A DNA stretch of 64,000 nucleotides. It comes from Oryzomonas japonica. Its GTDB lineage: Bacteria > Desulfobacterota > Desulfuromonadia > Geobacterales > Pseudopelobacteraceae. Shown here piece after piece: positions 53,621 through 63,029 of this stretch (positions are counted from its first letter, which is position 1; each line of letters starts with the position of its first letter). The DNA lies in contig NZ_VZQZ01000007.1 in NCBI RefSeq assembly GCF_008802365.1, forward strand, positions 123,269 through 187,268, read 5' to 3'. Both the position numbers and the translations under genes were made by a program. A model generated the notes under the pieces. The model searched no databases and was not told where the DNA came from. It was given only the letters and a program-made list of their open reading frames with translations.

Positions 53621-56600
53621 ATGTCGAGACAAAGTAAGATAGCCATCATCATCGCCGCCACTTTCGTGGCGATCATCCTTTTCTGCAGCGCCATTCTGCC
53701 GCTCATCGTCCGGAGCCAGGCCGTCACGGCCCTGGAGGAGGCCACCGGCAGGAAGGTCCGCATCGAGAAGGTCGGCATCAATCCCTTTACCCTCACGGTT
53801 ACGGTCACGGGCTTTGCCATCGAAGAGAAGGGGGGCGGCCCCTTTGTCTCCATCAGGCAACTCCGCGCCTCCCTCGGTCTGGCCTCGATCTACAAACGCG
53901 CCCTGATCATCTCCCAAGTCGCCATTGAGGCGCCTTCGCTCTCCATTGCCCGTCTGGCCGCCAACAGGTACAGCTTCAACGACATCATCGAGCGCCAGAA
54001 GGCAAAGCCCAAAAAGGAATCCAAAGGGGAATTCCGCTTTTCCATCAACAATATCACCCTTGCCAACGGTTCCGTGGATTTTGACGACCGGGCCGTGGGA
54101 GGTGGGAGGAAACACACCGTTCGCGACCTCAAGGTTGCGGTTCCCTTTATCAGCAACATCCCCTATCTGGTGGAAAAATACACCGATCCCCACATCTCGG
54201 CCCTGGTGAACGGCGCACCCTTCAGCTTTTCCGGCAAGGTAAAACCGCTCAGCAAATCCTTGGAAACCTCCGTGCACATCGACCTGCGGCAGCTCGACCT
54301 GCCCGGTTATGTGGCCTATGTGCCGGTCAAGCCGCCGGCTGATCTGGCGTCCGGCAAACTGACCGTCAACACGGATGTCAGTTATCGCGTATCCGCGGAA
54401 AAAAAACCGGAATTGGCCATCAAGGGGCTGGTGCAGCTGGATGGCGTTACCGTTAACCTTAAAGAGGGCCAGCCGCTGCTCCGGCTCCCGTCGTTCCAGG
54501 TGCGGGCGTCGAGCCTGGAGGTCTTTGCCCGGCGTTTTCTGGTGGACAGCATCACGGTGGAGGGGCTTGAACTGTTTGCCGGCCGCAGTGCCGCAGGGGA
54601 GTGGATGTACCAGCGCCTGCTGCCTCAGTCTGCCGGGACAGGGCAGAAACCGGCTGCCAAGGCCGATACGGATGCGAAAAAGAGCCCCGCAACCTTGGTC
54701 CGCATCGCTTCATTCGATTTCAAAAACGGCGTACTCCACGTGAACGACGCCCTTCCCAAGGGAGGCTTCAAGGGAAACATCACCGGGGTCAATGCCGCGG
54801 TAAAAGGTTTCACCAACGAACCGGGAAAATCGACTGATTACGAAGTGGCGCTGTCCCTCGACAACGAGGCCGACTTTAGCGCCGATGGCGCTTTCAGCCT
54901 GACTCCGCTCAAGGCCACGGTTTCGGCCGAGCTGAACGACCTGAAACTCCAGAGGGGGTGGCCCTATCTGGCCCGGTTCCTGACGGCGCCGCTCAAGGGG
55001 ACCCTGGACCTGTCCGTTGAGGCTGCCTATTCCCCGGAGAGCGGGGTGGACGTGGAACGGGCGGATCTTGCCCTCAGCGGGCTCTCGGCACGCTACGGCA
55101 ACAAAGAGGGGCTCGACCTGCGGCGCCTGGAGGTGAACGGCGCGGCCTACCGTCAACGGGAAAACCGCCTTGATCTGGACGACGTAATGCTGGCCCAGGG
55201 GAATGTCTCTCTCTCCCGTGAGGCAAACAGCAGCATCTCGATCCTGTCGCTGTTGAAAAAACCACAGGGAGCCGCCGCACAAAAGCCCAAGCCCTCGAGC
55301 AGGAAGAGCGCCGCAACATCGGGACGACCGACTGCCAAGCCCTTCTCCTTCCGCATCAAGAAGGTGCGTATCGACAAACTCGCCGGTTCTTTTACCGACA
55401 AGACGCTGCCGGAAAAGCCGCGCTTCACGCTACGCAACACCAGTCTCACCCTGGCCAACCTGAACGGCCCGAAATTCACCCCGGCACAGGTGCGTTTTTC
55501 GTCGATCTTCAACAAGGCCACACCGCTCAAGGCCAGCGGCACGATCACGCCCAATCCCTTCCGCTACCGTGGAAGCGTCAGCGCGGGCAGGTTGCCGCTC
55601 CGCGATTTTGAGGCATACTTCCCCTCCAACATCAACGTCTTCATCCTGGGGGGCTCCGCCGACGCCAGCATGTACGTGGATATCGCCCTCAAGGACGGCA
55701 AGCCGACCGGTACGTTCAAAGGAAGTGCCGGTGTCCGCGGCTTCCACGCCATCGATACCATGTCCGAGGAAGACCTGCTCAAATGGGAAAGCCTGCAACT
55801 GGACGACATCCAAGGCAATCTGGAGCCCTTCAGCCTGGCCCTGCGCCAGATCGCCCTCAACGGGGTCTACTCCCGCATCATCGTGCGGAAGGACGGCACA
55901 CTGAACCTGCAGAATCTGGTGGAAAAACCCAAACAGGCGCCGACCCCTGCGGCCTCGGCATCCGCCGCTCCGGTATCCGCTGCCCCTGTAACGGCCGTGC
56001 CTCCAGCCGCCAGCGCCCCGCAGCGGGCGGCCGCTAAAAAACAGATACAGATCGGCACCGTGACGATTCAGGACGGTACCCTGTCCTTTAGCGACAACCA
56101 CCTGCCGCAACACTTCGCCACCACCTTCTACAACCTGGGCGGCCGGGTCAGCGGCCTCAGTTCCGAGGAATCCAAGTTTGCCGACGTGGACCTGCGCGGC
56201 AATCTGGAGAACCACTCGCCGCTCCAGATCACCGGCCGGATCAACCCGCTGCGCGACGACCTGTTCGTGGACCTGAAGGTCTCCTTCCGCGACATCGAAC
56301 TGTCGCCCGTTACCCCCTATTCCGGCACCTATCTGGGGTACACGGTGGAGAAGGGCAAGCTGTACCTTGACCTCACGTACCACATCGAAAAGAAACTGCT
56401 CAAGGCCTCGAACAGCATCTTCATCGACCAGTTCACGTTCGGCGAAAAGGTGGAGAGCGGCAAGGCCACCAAGCTGCCGGTCAAGCTGGGCTTGGCCCTG
56501 CTCAAGGACCGCAAGGGGGAGATCCACCTGGACGTGCCGGTCACCGGCCGCACCGACGATCCCAAATTCAGCGTCTGGAAGCTGGTCTTTCAGGTTATCA

Positions 56601-57244
56601 GGAACCTGATGGTCAAGGCGGTCACCTCGCCCCTGTCCCTGCTCTCGTCCATGGTCGGCAGCGGCCAGGATTTCAGCGCCATCCAGTTCGGCCACGGCGC
56701 CAGCGCAATCCCCCCCCAGGAGGAACAGAAGCTGAACGCGCTGGCCAAGGCGCTCCTGGATCGGCCGGCCCTCAAGGTGGAGTTGAAAGGGTATGTGGAC
56801 CGGGAAAAGGACACGGAGGGGTACCGCCGCGAACTGCTGGACCGGAAGGTGAGGGGGGAAAAGTTCCTGGCCCTGGGCAGACAGGGGGCGCTGAAGGAGG
56901 GTGAAAAGGCCGACAGCATCACGGTGGGTCCGGATGAGTATCCGACCTATCTGACCGCGGTCTACAAAAAGGAAAAATTCCCCAAACCGCGCAATATGCT
57001 CGGCCTGGTCAAGACCCTTCCGCCCGAGGAGATGAAAAAACTGATCATCGCCAATACGGTGATCGGGGAGACGGAGCTGAAGATACTGGCCCGCGAGCGG
57101 GTCGTGGCGGTTATGAATTACCTGGTGGCAAAGGGGCATGTCCCGGCCGAACGGGTCTTCCAGAAGAACGACGACCTGTTCAAGGCGCCGGAAAAGGAGA
57201 CGACTTCACGCAGCCGGGTGGAGTTGAATGCCATTGCACAGTAA
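53621..57244 (+). CDS. Giant AsmA-like (DUF748) envelope protein
   Basis: The protein has 1207 residues. One N-terminal membrane anchor (about 8-28) is followed by a long beta-rich body with AsmA/DUF748 text (LPLIVRSQAVTALEEATGRKV, DLRGNLENHSPLQITGRINPL). A Pro/Ala-rich linker lies near 770-800. The last 190 residues include an OmpA-like helix-strand region (HGASAIPPQEEQKLNALAKAL, VELKGYVDREKDTEGYRREL). AsmA-like proteins bridge the periplasm and are linked to lipid transport to the outer membrane; that role here is inference. The start at 53621 follows GAGGG. Confidence 0.85.
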   Translation: MSRQSKIAIIIAATFVAIILFCSAILPLIVRSQAVTALEEATGRKVRIEKVGINPFTLTVTVTGFAIEEKGGGPFVSIRQLRASLGLASIYKRALIISQVAIEAPSLSIARLAANRYSFNDIIERQKAKPKKESKGEFRFSINNITLANGSVDFDDRAVGGGRKHTVRDLKVAVPFISNIPYLVEKYTDPHISALVNGAPFSFSGKVKPLSKSLETSVHIDLRQLDLPGYVAYVPVKPPADLASGKLTVNTDVSYRVSAEKKPELAIKGLVQLDGVTVNLKEGQPLLRLPSFQVRASSLEVFARRFLVDSITVEGLELFAGRSAAGEWMYQRLLPQSAGTGQKPAAKADTDAKKSPATLVRIASFDFKNGVLHVNDALPKGGFKGNITGVNAAVKGFTNEPGKSTDYEVALSLDNEADFSADGAFSLTPLKATVSAELNDLKLQRGWPYLARFLTAPLKGTLDLSVEAAYSPESGVDVERADLALSGLSARYGNKEGLDLRRLEVNGAAYRQRENRLDLDDVMLAQGNVSLSREANSSISILSLLKKPQGAAAQKPKPSSRKSAATSGRPTAKPFSFRIKKVRIDKLAGSFTDKTLPEKPRFTLRNTSLTLANLNGPKFTPAQVRFSSIFNKATPLKASGTITPNPFRYRGSVSAGRLPLRDFEAYFPSNINVFILGGSADASMYVDIALKDGKPTGTFKGSAGVRGFHAIDTMSEEDLLKWESLQLDDIQGNLEPFSLALRQIALNGVYSRIIVRKDGTLNLQNLVEKPKQAPTPAASASAAPVSAAPVTAVPPAASAPQRAAAKKQIQIGTVTIQDGTLSFSDNHLPQHFATTFYNLGGRVSGLSSEESKFADVDLRGNLENHSPLQITGRINPLRDDLFVDLKVSFRDIELSPVTPYSGTYLGYTVEKGKLYLDLTYHIEKKLLKASNSIFIDQFTFGEKVESGKATKLPVKLGLALLKDRKGEIHLDVPVTGRTDDPKFSVWKLVFQVIRNLMVKAVTSPLSLLSSMVGSGQDFSAIQFGHGASAIPPQEEQKLNALAKALLDRPALKVELKGYVDREKDTEGYRRELLDRKVRGEKFLALGRQGALKEGEKADSITVGPDEYPTYLTAVYKKEKFPKPRNMLGLVKTLPPEEMKKLIIANTVIGETELKILARERVVAVMNYLVAKGHVPAERVFQKNDDLFKAPEKETTSRSRVELNAIAQ

Positions 57245-57348
57245 TATGCGACGAGGATTGAGGCGACGAAGGCGTACGGGGAGTACGTTGAGGAGCCGAA
57301 GACGAGCCAATGCGAGAATAGCGCCTTGATTTGGAATTGGTGTAACCC

Positions 57349-58704
57349 ATGACCACCGATCTGACCACCGCTCCCATACCGGCACTGATCCGGCGCCTGG
57401 CCATACCATCCGGGATCGGTTTCTTTTTCAACACCATGTTCAACGTGGTTGATACCTGGTACGCCGGCCGGCTTTCCACCACGGCGCTGGCGGCCATGTC
57501 GCTCTGCTTCCCGGTGTTCTTCATCATCCTGGCGGTGGGCGCGGGCATCTCGACCGGGGCAACGACCCTGATCGGCAATGCGCTGGGACGGGGGCGCCGC
57601 GACGAGGCCCAGTGCTTCGTACTGCAGGCCCTTTCCTTCGCGCTGGTGCATGCCGTTATCCTGACCTCCCTGGGGTTGGTTTTCGCACCCCGCATCTTCA
57701 TCTTCATGGGTGCCCAGGGGGAGTACCTCTCCCTGGCGCTTGGCTACATGAACGTGACCCTGGGCGGCGCAATCTTTTCCATGCTCAATTTCGTGATGAG
57801 CGCCATTCTCAACTCGCACGGCAATACGGCCACCTATCGCAATTTTCTGGTCACGGCTTTTTTCCTGAACCTGGTTCTTGACCCCTGGTTCATGTACGGC
57901 GGTCTGGGGGTCCCCACCATGGGGCTGCCCGGCATCGCCCTGGCAACAATATCGACCCAGTGCCTGGGCAATTTTTACCTCTTCAGCCGCCTTTTGCGTT
58001 TGGGGTTCCTTCCTACCTTTACCCTGCGCGAGTTGTGGCCCCGCAGGCAGTATTACGGCGAGTTGATGAAGCAGGGCTTTCCCTCGGCTTTGAACATGAT
58101 GACCGTGACCGTGGGAATCTTCATCATCACCTGGTTTGCCGGGAGGTTCGGCAAGGAGGTGGTGGCGGCCTACGGCATCGGCACCCGCGTCGAACAGCTC
58201 GCCCTGTTGCCGATCATGGGACTGAACGTTTCCACCCTGGCCCTGACCGCCCAGAACTTTGGCGCGGGGAACCTGAAGCGTATCCGCCACGTACTGGCCC
58301 TGTCGCTCCGGTACGGCTTCATCCTGGCCGCCATCGGTACCGTCCTGGTGTTGGCCTTTAGTACCGAGTTGATGTCGGCCTTCAGCCGCGATGGGGCGGT
58401 CATCAACGCCGGGGTCCGTTACCTTGGGATCGAAGCGTTCGTGTTCCCGGCCTACGTGCTTCTCTATGTGTGCGTTTCGGCCATGCAGGGGGTCAAACGT
58501 CCCGGTTTCGCGCTATTGATCGGCCTCTATCGGCAGATTGCTGCGCCCGCTCTGGCGTTCCCCCTGTTGGCCATCATGCTGGGGTGGGGCGTGATGGGCA
58601 TCTGGTGGGGCATCTTCATCACCACTTGGTCGGCCGCCGTCATTGTGGTCATCTACGTCACCTGGATCGTGAATAAGTTGGAAAAGGATACTCTACCCGC
58701 ATGA
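57349..58704 (+). CDS. MATE-family efflux transporter
   Basis: The protein has 451 residues and twelve predicted membrane segments in two MatE repeats (GIGFFFNTMFNVVDTWYAG near the start, ALNMMTVTVGIFIITWFAG in the second half). It would exchange Na+ or H+ for a cationic compound; the substrate is unknown. It overlaps mtaB by 4 nt, so the two are co-translated. The 104-base gap upstream is GC-rich and has no recognised site. Confidence 0.93.
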   Translation: MTTDLTTAPIPALIRRLAIPSGIGFFFNTMFNVVDTWYAGRLSTTALAAMSLCFPVFFIILAVGAGISTGATTLIGNALGRGRRDEAQCFVLQALSFALVHAVILTSLGLVFAPRIFIFMGAQGEYLSLALGYMNVTLGGAIFSMLNFVMSAILNSHGNTATYRNFLVTAFFLNLVLDPWFMYGGLGVPTMGLPGIALATISTQCLGNFYLFSRLLRLGFLPTFTLRELWPRRQYYGELMKQGFPSALNMMTVTVGIFIITWFAGRFGKEVVAAYGIGTRVEQLALLPIMGLNVSTLALTAQNFGAGNLKRIRHVLALSLRYGFILAAIGTVLVLAFSTELMSAFSRDGAVINAGVRYLGIEAFVFPAYVLLYVCVSAMQGVKRPGFALLIGLYRQIAAPALAFPLLAIMLGWGVMGIWWGIFITTWSAAVIVVIYVTWIVNKLEKDTLPA

Positions 58705-59990
58705 AACGTGTCGCCATCGCTACTCTGGGCTGCAAGACCAACCAGTTCGAATCCGCCGCCATGAGCGAGCAGTTCCAAAAGGCCGGTTATCGCGTGGTCC
58801 CCTTCACCGAACCTGCCGATATCTACGTGGTCAACTCCTGTACGGTCACGGCCCGCACCGACGCCGAGACCCGTCGCCTGATCCGGCGCGCCCGCCGCCT
58901 GAATCCCCTGGCCCGCATTGTCGCTACCGGTTGTTACGCCCAGGTGGCCCCGGGGGAACTGGAGCGCATGCCCGAGGTGGACAGCGTGCTGGGCAATCGG
59001 GAAAAACAGGACATTGCCGGCCTGGTGGAGGCGGGGGAGAGCCGCATTTCGGACATCAGCGCCGAACAGACGGCCGAGCCACTGCCGCTTTCGAGCTTTG
59101 CCGAGCATACCCGCGCCTTCCTCCAGGCCCAAAACGGCTGCAATTCCTTCTGCGCCTACTGTATCGTGCCCTATGCCCGCGGCAGAAGCCGCAGCGTGCC
59201 CATGGACGATGTGTTGAAAGGGGTGCGGGAACTGGCTGCCAACGGTTACCGGGAAGTGGTGCTGACCGGTATTCACCTGGGGGCCTACGGACTCGACCTC
59301 TCCCCGCGTCACTCCCTGGCCGGCCTGGTACGTCGCATTGCGGACGAAGGGGCTGTCCCGCGCCTGCGGATCGGCTCGGTGGAACCCAACGAACTGAGCG
59401 ACGAATTGATCGGACTCATGGCCGCCTCGGACGTCATCTGCCCCCATGTCCATCTCCCCCTGCAGAGCGGCAGCGACACCGTGCTGCATCGTATGGGGCG
59501 ACGCTACACGGCCCGTTTTTTCAGCGATTTGGTGACACGGGTCACGACCGCACTGCCGGACGCTTTTATCGGGGCCGATGTGATTGCCGGGTTTCCCGGC
59601 GAAACGGATGATGAGTTTTTGGAGACCCTGCACCTTGTGGAACGGCTGCCGTTCTCCGACCTGCATGTGTTTCCTTTTTCCCGGCGGGCCGGTACCAAAG
59701 CGGCCGGGATGCCGGCCCAGGTGCCCACGGATGTCGTCAGGGGGAGGGCGGAGCGGCTGAGGGGGGCTGCGGCAAAGAAAAATGACGCATTTCTCCAACG
59801 CTTCATCGGGCGTACCCTGCCGGTCCTGGGACAGACATGGGAACCGGAAACGGGACGTATCAGGGGGTTGAGCAGGAATTATCTCCAGGTGGAATACGTT
59901 GCGGCGGAAGATCTGGTCAATCGGGAGGCAGCCGTTGTGATCGAGCGCATTTTGGACGGACGGGCCCAGGGACGACTGAGCGGACTATAG
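58701..59990 (+). CDS. mtaB: tRNA (t6A37) methylthiotransferase MtaB
   Basis: This 429-residue radical-SAM enzyme converts t6A37 to ms2t6A37. The N-terminal UPF0004 domain has cysteines in TLGCKTNQFES, VVNSCTVT and GCYAQ; the radical-SAM motif is in GCNSFCAYCIVPYARG; a TRAM domain ends the protein (RTLPVLGQTWE). TsaE, needed for the t6A precursor, is also in this window at 29347. Confidence 0.95.
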   Translation: MKRVAIATLGCKTNQFESAAMSEQFQKAGYRVVPFTEPADIYVVNSCTVTARTDAETRRLIRRARRLNPLARIVATGCYAQVAPGELERMPEVDSVLGNREKQDIAGLVEAGESRISDISAEQTAEPLPLSSFAEHTRAFLQAQNGCNSFCAYCIVPYARGRSRSVPMDDVLKGVRELAANGYREVVLTGIHLGAYGLDLSPRHSLAGLVRRIADEGAVPRLRIGSVEPNELSDELIGLMAASDVICPHVHLPLQSGSDTVLHRMGRRYTARFFSDLVTRVTTALPDAFIGADVIAGFPGETDDEFLETLHLVERLPFSDLHVFPFSRRAGTKAAGMPAQVPTDVVRGRAERLRGAAAKKNDAFLQRFIGRTLPVLGQTWEPETGRIRGLSRNYLQVEYVAAEDLVNREAAVVIERILDGRAQGRLSGL

Positions 59991-60022
59991 GGGGAACAAC
60001 ATTCGTAAAAACGTATCTTTCC

Positions 60023-60051
60023 TTGACTGGTCCAACCATTTCTGTGATAAT
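60023..60051 (+). promoter_or_regulatory. Sigma-70 promoter for the amino acid ABC transporter
   Basis: TTGACT (60023-60028) and GATAAT (60046-60051) are 17 bp apart, 40 bp before the ATG at 60092. Confidence 0.75.
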
Positions 60052-60091
60052 CGCGCCCCGCTTTGTCAAATTATTGTTTGAGGAGAGAACC

Positions 60092-60883
60092 ATGAAGAAG
60101 ACGCTTGTTCTATGCCTAACTGTTCTGTTGTCCCTTGCGGCGGTCTGCGCCTTTGCCGGTGACGGGTCTTGGGAGCGCGTCAAAAAAGGGGGCAAGCTGG
60201 TTATAGGTCTTGATGACGCCTTTCCTCCCATGGGGTATCGCCAGGCAGACGGTAAGCTGGTCGGCTTCGACATCGACGCCGCCGAAGAGGTCGGCAAGCG
60301 TCTCGGCATCAAGATCGTATGGCAGCCCACCGCCTGGGAAGGGGTGATCCACTCCCTGGACGCCAAGAAGTTCGACTGCATCTGGAACGGTATGACCATT
60401 ACGCCGGAGCGGGCCAAGGAAGTGGCCTTCACCAAACCCTATATCATGGACGGCCAGATCGCGGTCGTCAATTTCAAGGAAAAGCGTTTCAAAGGGCTGA
60501 AAGACCTGAAAGGGATCAAGGCGGGCACCCAGAAGGGCTCCTCGGGCCTGGAAGCGGTCAAGAAACTTTCCACCCCCCCGAAGGAACTGAAGGAATACGA
60601 AGACTATCCCAAGGCGCTGCTTGACCTGGAAGCCGGGCGTATCGACGTGGTGGTGGTGGACAATGTCACCGGTCGCGACATGATCGCCAAGCGTCCCGGC
60701 AAGTTCAAGATCCTGCCCGGTATGATCAGCAAGGAACCTTTTGGCGTGGCCTTCCGCAAAGATGACAATGGCCTGCGCGGCAAGGTGCAGCAGACCCTGG
60801 ACAAGATGGTGAAGGACGGCTCCATGGCCAAGATCTCCCGGAAGTGGTTTGCGGAAGACATCACTAATCCCAAGAAATTTTAG
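60092..60883 (+). CDS. Polar amino acid ABC transporter, substrate-binding protein
   Basis: The protein has 263 residues with a signal peptide of about 22 (VCAFA). It is a family-3 solute-binding fold: GKLVIGLDDAFPPMGYR, GFDIDAAEEVGKRLG, WNGMTITPERAKEVAFTKPY and a closing ISRKWFAEDIT. Substrates of the family are polar amino acids such as Gln, Glu, His, Arg or cystine; I cannot choose. AGGAG lies 8 nt upstream. It heads a binding-protein / permease / ATPase operon. Confidence 0.93.
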   Translation: MKKTLVLCLTVLLSLAAVCAFAGDGSWERVKKGGKLVIGLDDAFPPMGYRQADGKLVGFDIDAAEEVGKRLGIKIVWQPTAWEGVIHSLDAKKFDCIWNGMTITPERAKEVAFTKPYIMDGQIAVVNFKEKRFKGLKDLKGIKAGTQKGSSGLEAVKKLSTPPKELKEYEDYPKALLDLEAGRIDVVVVDNVTGRDMIAKRPGKFKILPGMISKEPFGVAFRKDDNGLRGKVQQTLDKMVKDGSMAKISRKWFAEDITNPKKF

Positions 60884-60888
60884 AGACT

Positions 60889-61905
60889 ATGAATCGCTTT
60901 TACATACTCATCAGCAGGGTCGCCGTGACCCTGCTTTTTTTGTGGACGCTGGCCGGAACCGGTCGGGCGCTGGACAGCGACGCCCTCTCCCGCCAGGCGG
61001 GGGAACTGATGGCCCAGGGGGACCTGCCGGGGGCCGTGGAACTGCTCAGGCAGATCCCGGTTCCGCCCAAAGGTGCTGATGCAGGCGCTTTTGTGGCCAG
61101 CCGCATGCAGATGGCCAGAATATACGTCTCGTTGAACGAGGCTGATAAAGCCCTGGCCGCCAGTCGGGAGGTCCTGGCGCTGTTCCCGGACAACAGCGAG
61201 GCGCGGAACGCTGTCGCCGCCATCCAAAAACAGCAGCAGTCGCGTTGGCTCTCGCTGCTGGACGACAGCCGCAAATTCCTCCCGGCGCTGCTCAAGGGGG
61301 CGACCATGACCCTGCTGCTGGTGCTCTGCACCATGCTGGTCTCCCCCCTGGGGGGGCTCCTGATCGCCCTGGGGCGCATCAGCACCTTCCGTCCCCTGTC
61401 CGCCGCGTGCTGGTTCGTGATTTGGTTCTTTCGCGGCACGCCGCTTCTGCTTCAGCTTTTCTTCATCTATTACGGCCTGCCGGCCTTCGGTGTAACTCTG
61501 CCGCCCCTGACCGCCGCCGTGATCGGTCTTGGGCTCAATTACTCGGCCTACCTGGGAGAAATCATTCGTGGCGCGATCCAGAGCATCGATCAGGGACAGA
61601 TGGAGGCGGCCAAGGCCATCGGCATGACCTACGGACAAGCCATGCGGCGCGTCATCATCCCCCAGACCTACAAACGGCTGATGCCCCCCATCGGCAACGA
61701 ATTCATCGCCCTGATCAAGGACACTGCCCTGGTATCCACCATCGCCATGGTGGAGTTGATGCGCTCGGCCGACCAGCTTTTCAATACCTATTTCAACATC
61801 ACGGCCCTGGCTTTGGCGGCGGCCATCTATCTTCTCTTGACGAGCATCTTCACCTTCATTTTTGAAAAAATCGAGTACCGGGCAGGGATCTATGAACACC
61901 GCTAG
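60889..61905 (+). CDS. Amino acid ABC permease with N-terminal periplasmic TPR-like domain
   Basis: The protein has 338 residues. The C-terminal 215 are a normal HisM/GlnP-type permease with about five membrane segments and the EAA loop (EAAKAIGMTYGQAMRRVIIP). The first 120 residues are extra: a signal-like segment (about 8-26), then helical repeats resembling tetratricopeptide units (LSRQAGELMAQGDLPGAVEL, RIYVSLNEADKALAASREVL). These would lie outside the membrane. It starts 5 nt after the binding-protein gene and overlaps the ATPase gene by 14 nt. Confidence 0.9.
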   Translation: MNRFYILISRVAVTLLFLWTLAGTGRALDSDALSRQAGELMAQGDLPGAVELLRQIPVPPKGADAGAFVASRMQMARIYVSLNEADKALAASREVLALFPDNSEARNAVAAIQKQQQSRWLSLLDDSRKFLPALLKGATMTLLLVLCTMLVSPLGGLLIALGRISTFRPLSAACWFVIWFFRGTPLLLQLFFIYYGLPAFGVTLPPLTAAVIGLGLNYSAYLGEIIRGAIQSIDQGQMEAAKAIGMTYGQAMRRVIIPQTYKRLMPPIGNEFIALIKDTALVSTIAMVELMRSADQLFNTYFNITALALAAAIYLLLTSIFTFIFEKIEYRAGIYEHR

Positions 61906-62668
61906 GGAGCCGTTGATCCGGCTGGAGGGCATAACCAAGCGTTTTAAAAATCTGACGGCGGTCGACCGGATCGATCTGGATGTCTTTCCGGGCGAGAAAC
62001 TGGTCATCATCGGACCATCGGGATCGGGCAAGTCCACGTTGCTGCGTTCCATCAACCTGTTGGAAGAGATCGATGACGGCGTCATCCGTTTCCAGGGGCG
62101 CGAGGTGGGGTACGTCACCAGCCACGGCCGTCGCCACCTGGACCGCCCCCCGGCGGTGTGCGCCCTGCGGACCGAGATCGGCATGGTATTTCAGCATTTC
62201 CATCTCTTTCCCCACATGACCGTGCTGGGCAATGTCATGGAAGGGCCACTGATCGTCCGCAAAATGCCGCTGAACGAAGCACGCCAGGTTGCCACCGACA
62301 TGCTGTCCAAGGTTGGGCTGTCCGACAAGAGGGACGTCTTTCCCGCCACCCTGTCGGGGGGGCAGAAACAACGGGTGGCCATTGCCCGAGCCCTGGCCAT
62401 GCGTCCCAAGTTGATGCTGTTCGACGAACCGACGTCGGCGCTGGACCCGGAACTGGTGGGGGAGGTGTTCGACACCATTCATACCCTGGCCGACGAGGGG
62501 ATGACCATGATCATCGTCACCCATCACATGGGATTTGCCCGTGAACTGGCCGACCGGGTGATCTTTATGGAATCGGGTCATTTCTTAGCCCAGGGGAATC
62601 CCCATGAATTTTTCAGCGTTGGCCAGGAAAACGAGCGCATCAGGAGCTTTCTCAACAGATTGCTGTAA
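61892..62668 (+). CDS. Polar amino acid ABC transporter, ATP-binding protein
   Basis: This 258-residue protein has Walker A GPSGSGKST, signature LSGGQKQRVAIARAL and Walker B LMLFDEPTSALDPEL, in the HisP/GlnQ subfamily. An insert near 75-90 (TSHGRRHLDRPP) precedes the Q-loop region. The ATG at 61892 follows AGGGA and lies inside the permease 3' end. A terminator follows 26 nt after the stop. Confidence 0.95.
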   Translation: MNTAREPLIRLEGITKRFKNLTAVDRIDLDVFPGEKLVIIGPSGSGKSTLLRSINLLEEIDDGVIRFQGREVGYVTSHGRRHLDRPPAVCALRTEIGMVFQHFHLFPHMTVLGNVMEGPLIVRKMPLNEARQVATDMLSKVGLSDKRDVFPATLSGGQKQRVAIARALAMRPKLMLFDEPTSALDPELVGEVFDTIHTLADEGMTMIIVTHHMGFARELADRVIFMESGHFLAQGNPHEFFSVGQENERIRSFLNRLL

Positions 62669-62694
62669 GGTGGGAGGGATTATCAGGTTTGTCG

Positions 62695-62727
62695 AACCGG
62701 AAGGCGCTGGCGCTTTCCGGTTTTTTT
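62695..62727 (+). terminator. Intrinsic terminator after the ABC operon
   Basis: AACCGGAAGGCGC pairs with GCGCTTTCCGGTT (one G-T pair) and is followed by seven T residues. Confidence 0.88.
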
Positions 62728-62744
62728 GTAGCGCTCGCGGGATG

Positions 62745-62885
62745 GTGTTAAAAAAATTACCATTGTGATGATGGTTGTAACTGATTGATATATAAATAGT
62801 ATTTATTTAGTGTTAAAAAAACTAACATTGTGCATGTTGTTGTAATCGTTATATTAAATTGAAAGTGTTAAAAAAATTACCATTT
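62745..62885 (+). repeat. Three AT-rich direct repeats
   Basis: GTGTTAAAAAAATTACCATT occurs at 62745, with close copies at 62810 (GTGTTAAAAAAACTAACATT) and 62865. Spacings are 65 and 55 bp. Together with the following 140 bases they fill the 361-base gap between the ABC operon and the response regulator. No ORF is present. Confidence 0.75.
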
Positions 62886-62966
62886 GTTGCTGTTGCAAAA
62901 TGTCCCGTTGTACGCTTCAAGGGGTCGTCGGCATGTAACTCTTGGATACCATGCGTTTTTACGAGA

Positions 62967-62982
62967 TGGCACGAGAGTTGAT
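62967..62982 (+). promoter_or_regulatory. Candidate sigma-54 promoter
   Basis: TGGCACG (62967-62973), then AGAG, then TTGAT matches TGGCACG-N4-TTGCW except for A in place of the final C. The projected start is near 62993, 37 nt upstream of the ATG at 63030. The three direct repeats lie about 110-250 bp upstream of that point. Confidence 0.6.
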
Positions 62983-63029
62983 AGCTGTTAATTGCACCGT
63001 ATCCCATGCCTGGCACGACGGAGACACCA

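Noticed and set aside
57245-57348. Leader or regulatory RNA before the MATE gene
   Set aside because: The 104 bases are GC-rich with short repeated GACGA/GAGCC text but no stable hairpin with T-run and no promoter I could support.
62745-62885. CRISPR-like array
   Set aside because: There are only three AT-rich repeats with unequal spacing (65 and 55 bp), no palindromic repeat and no cas genes.
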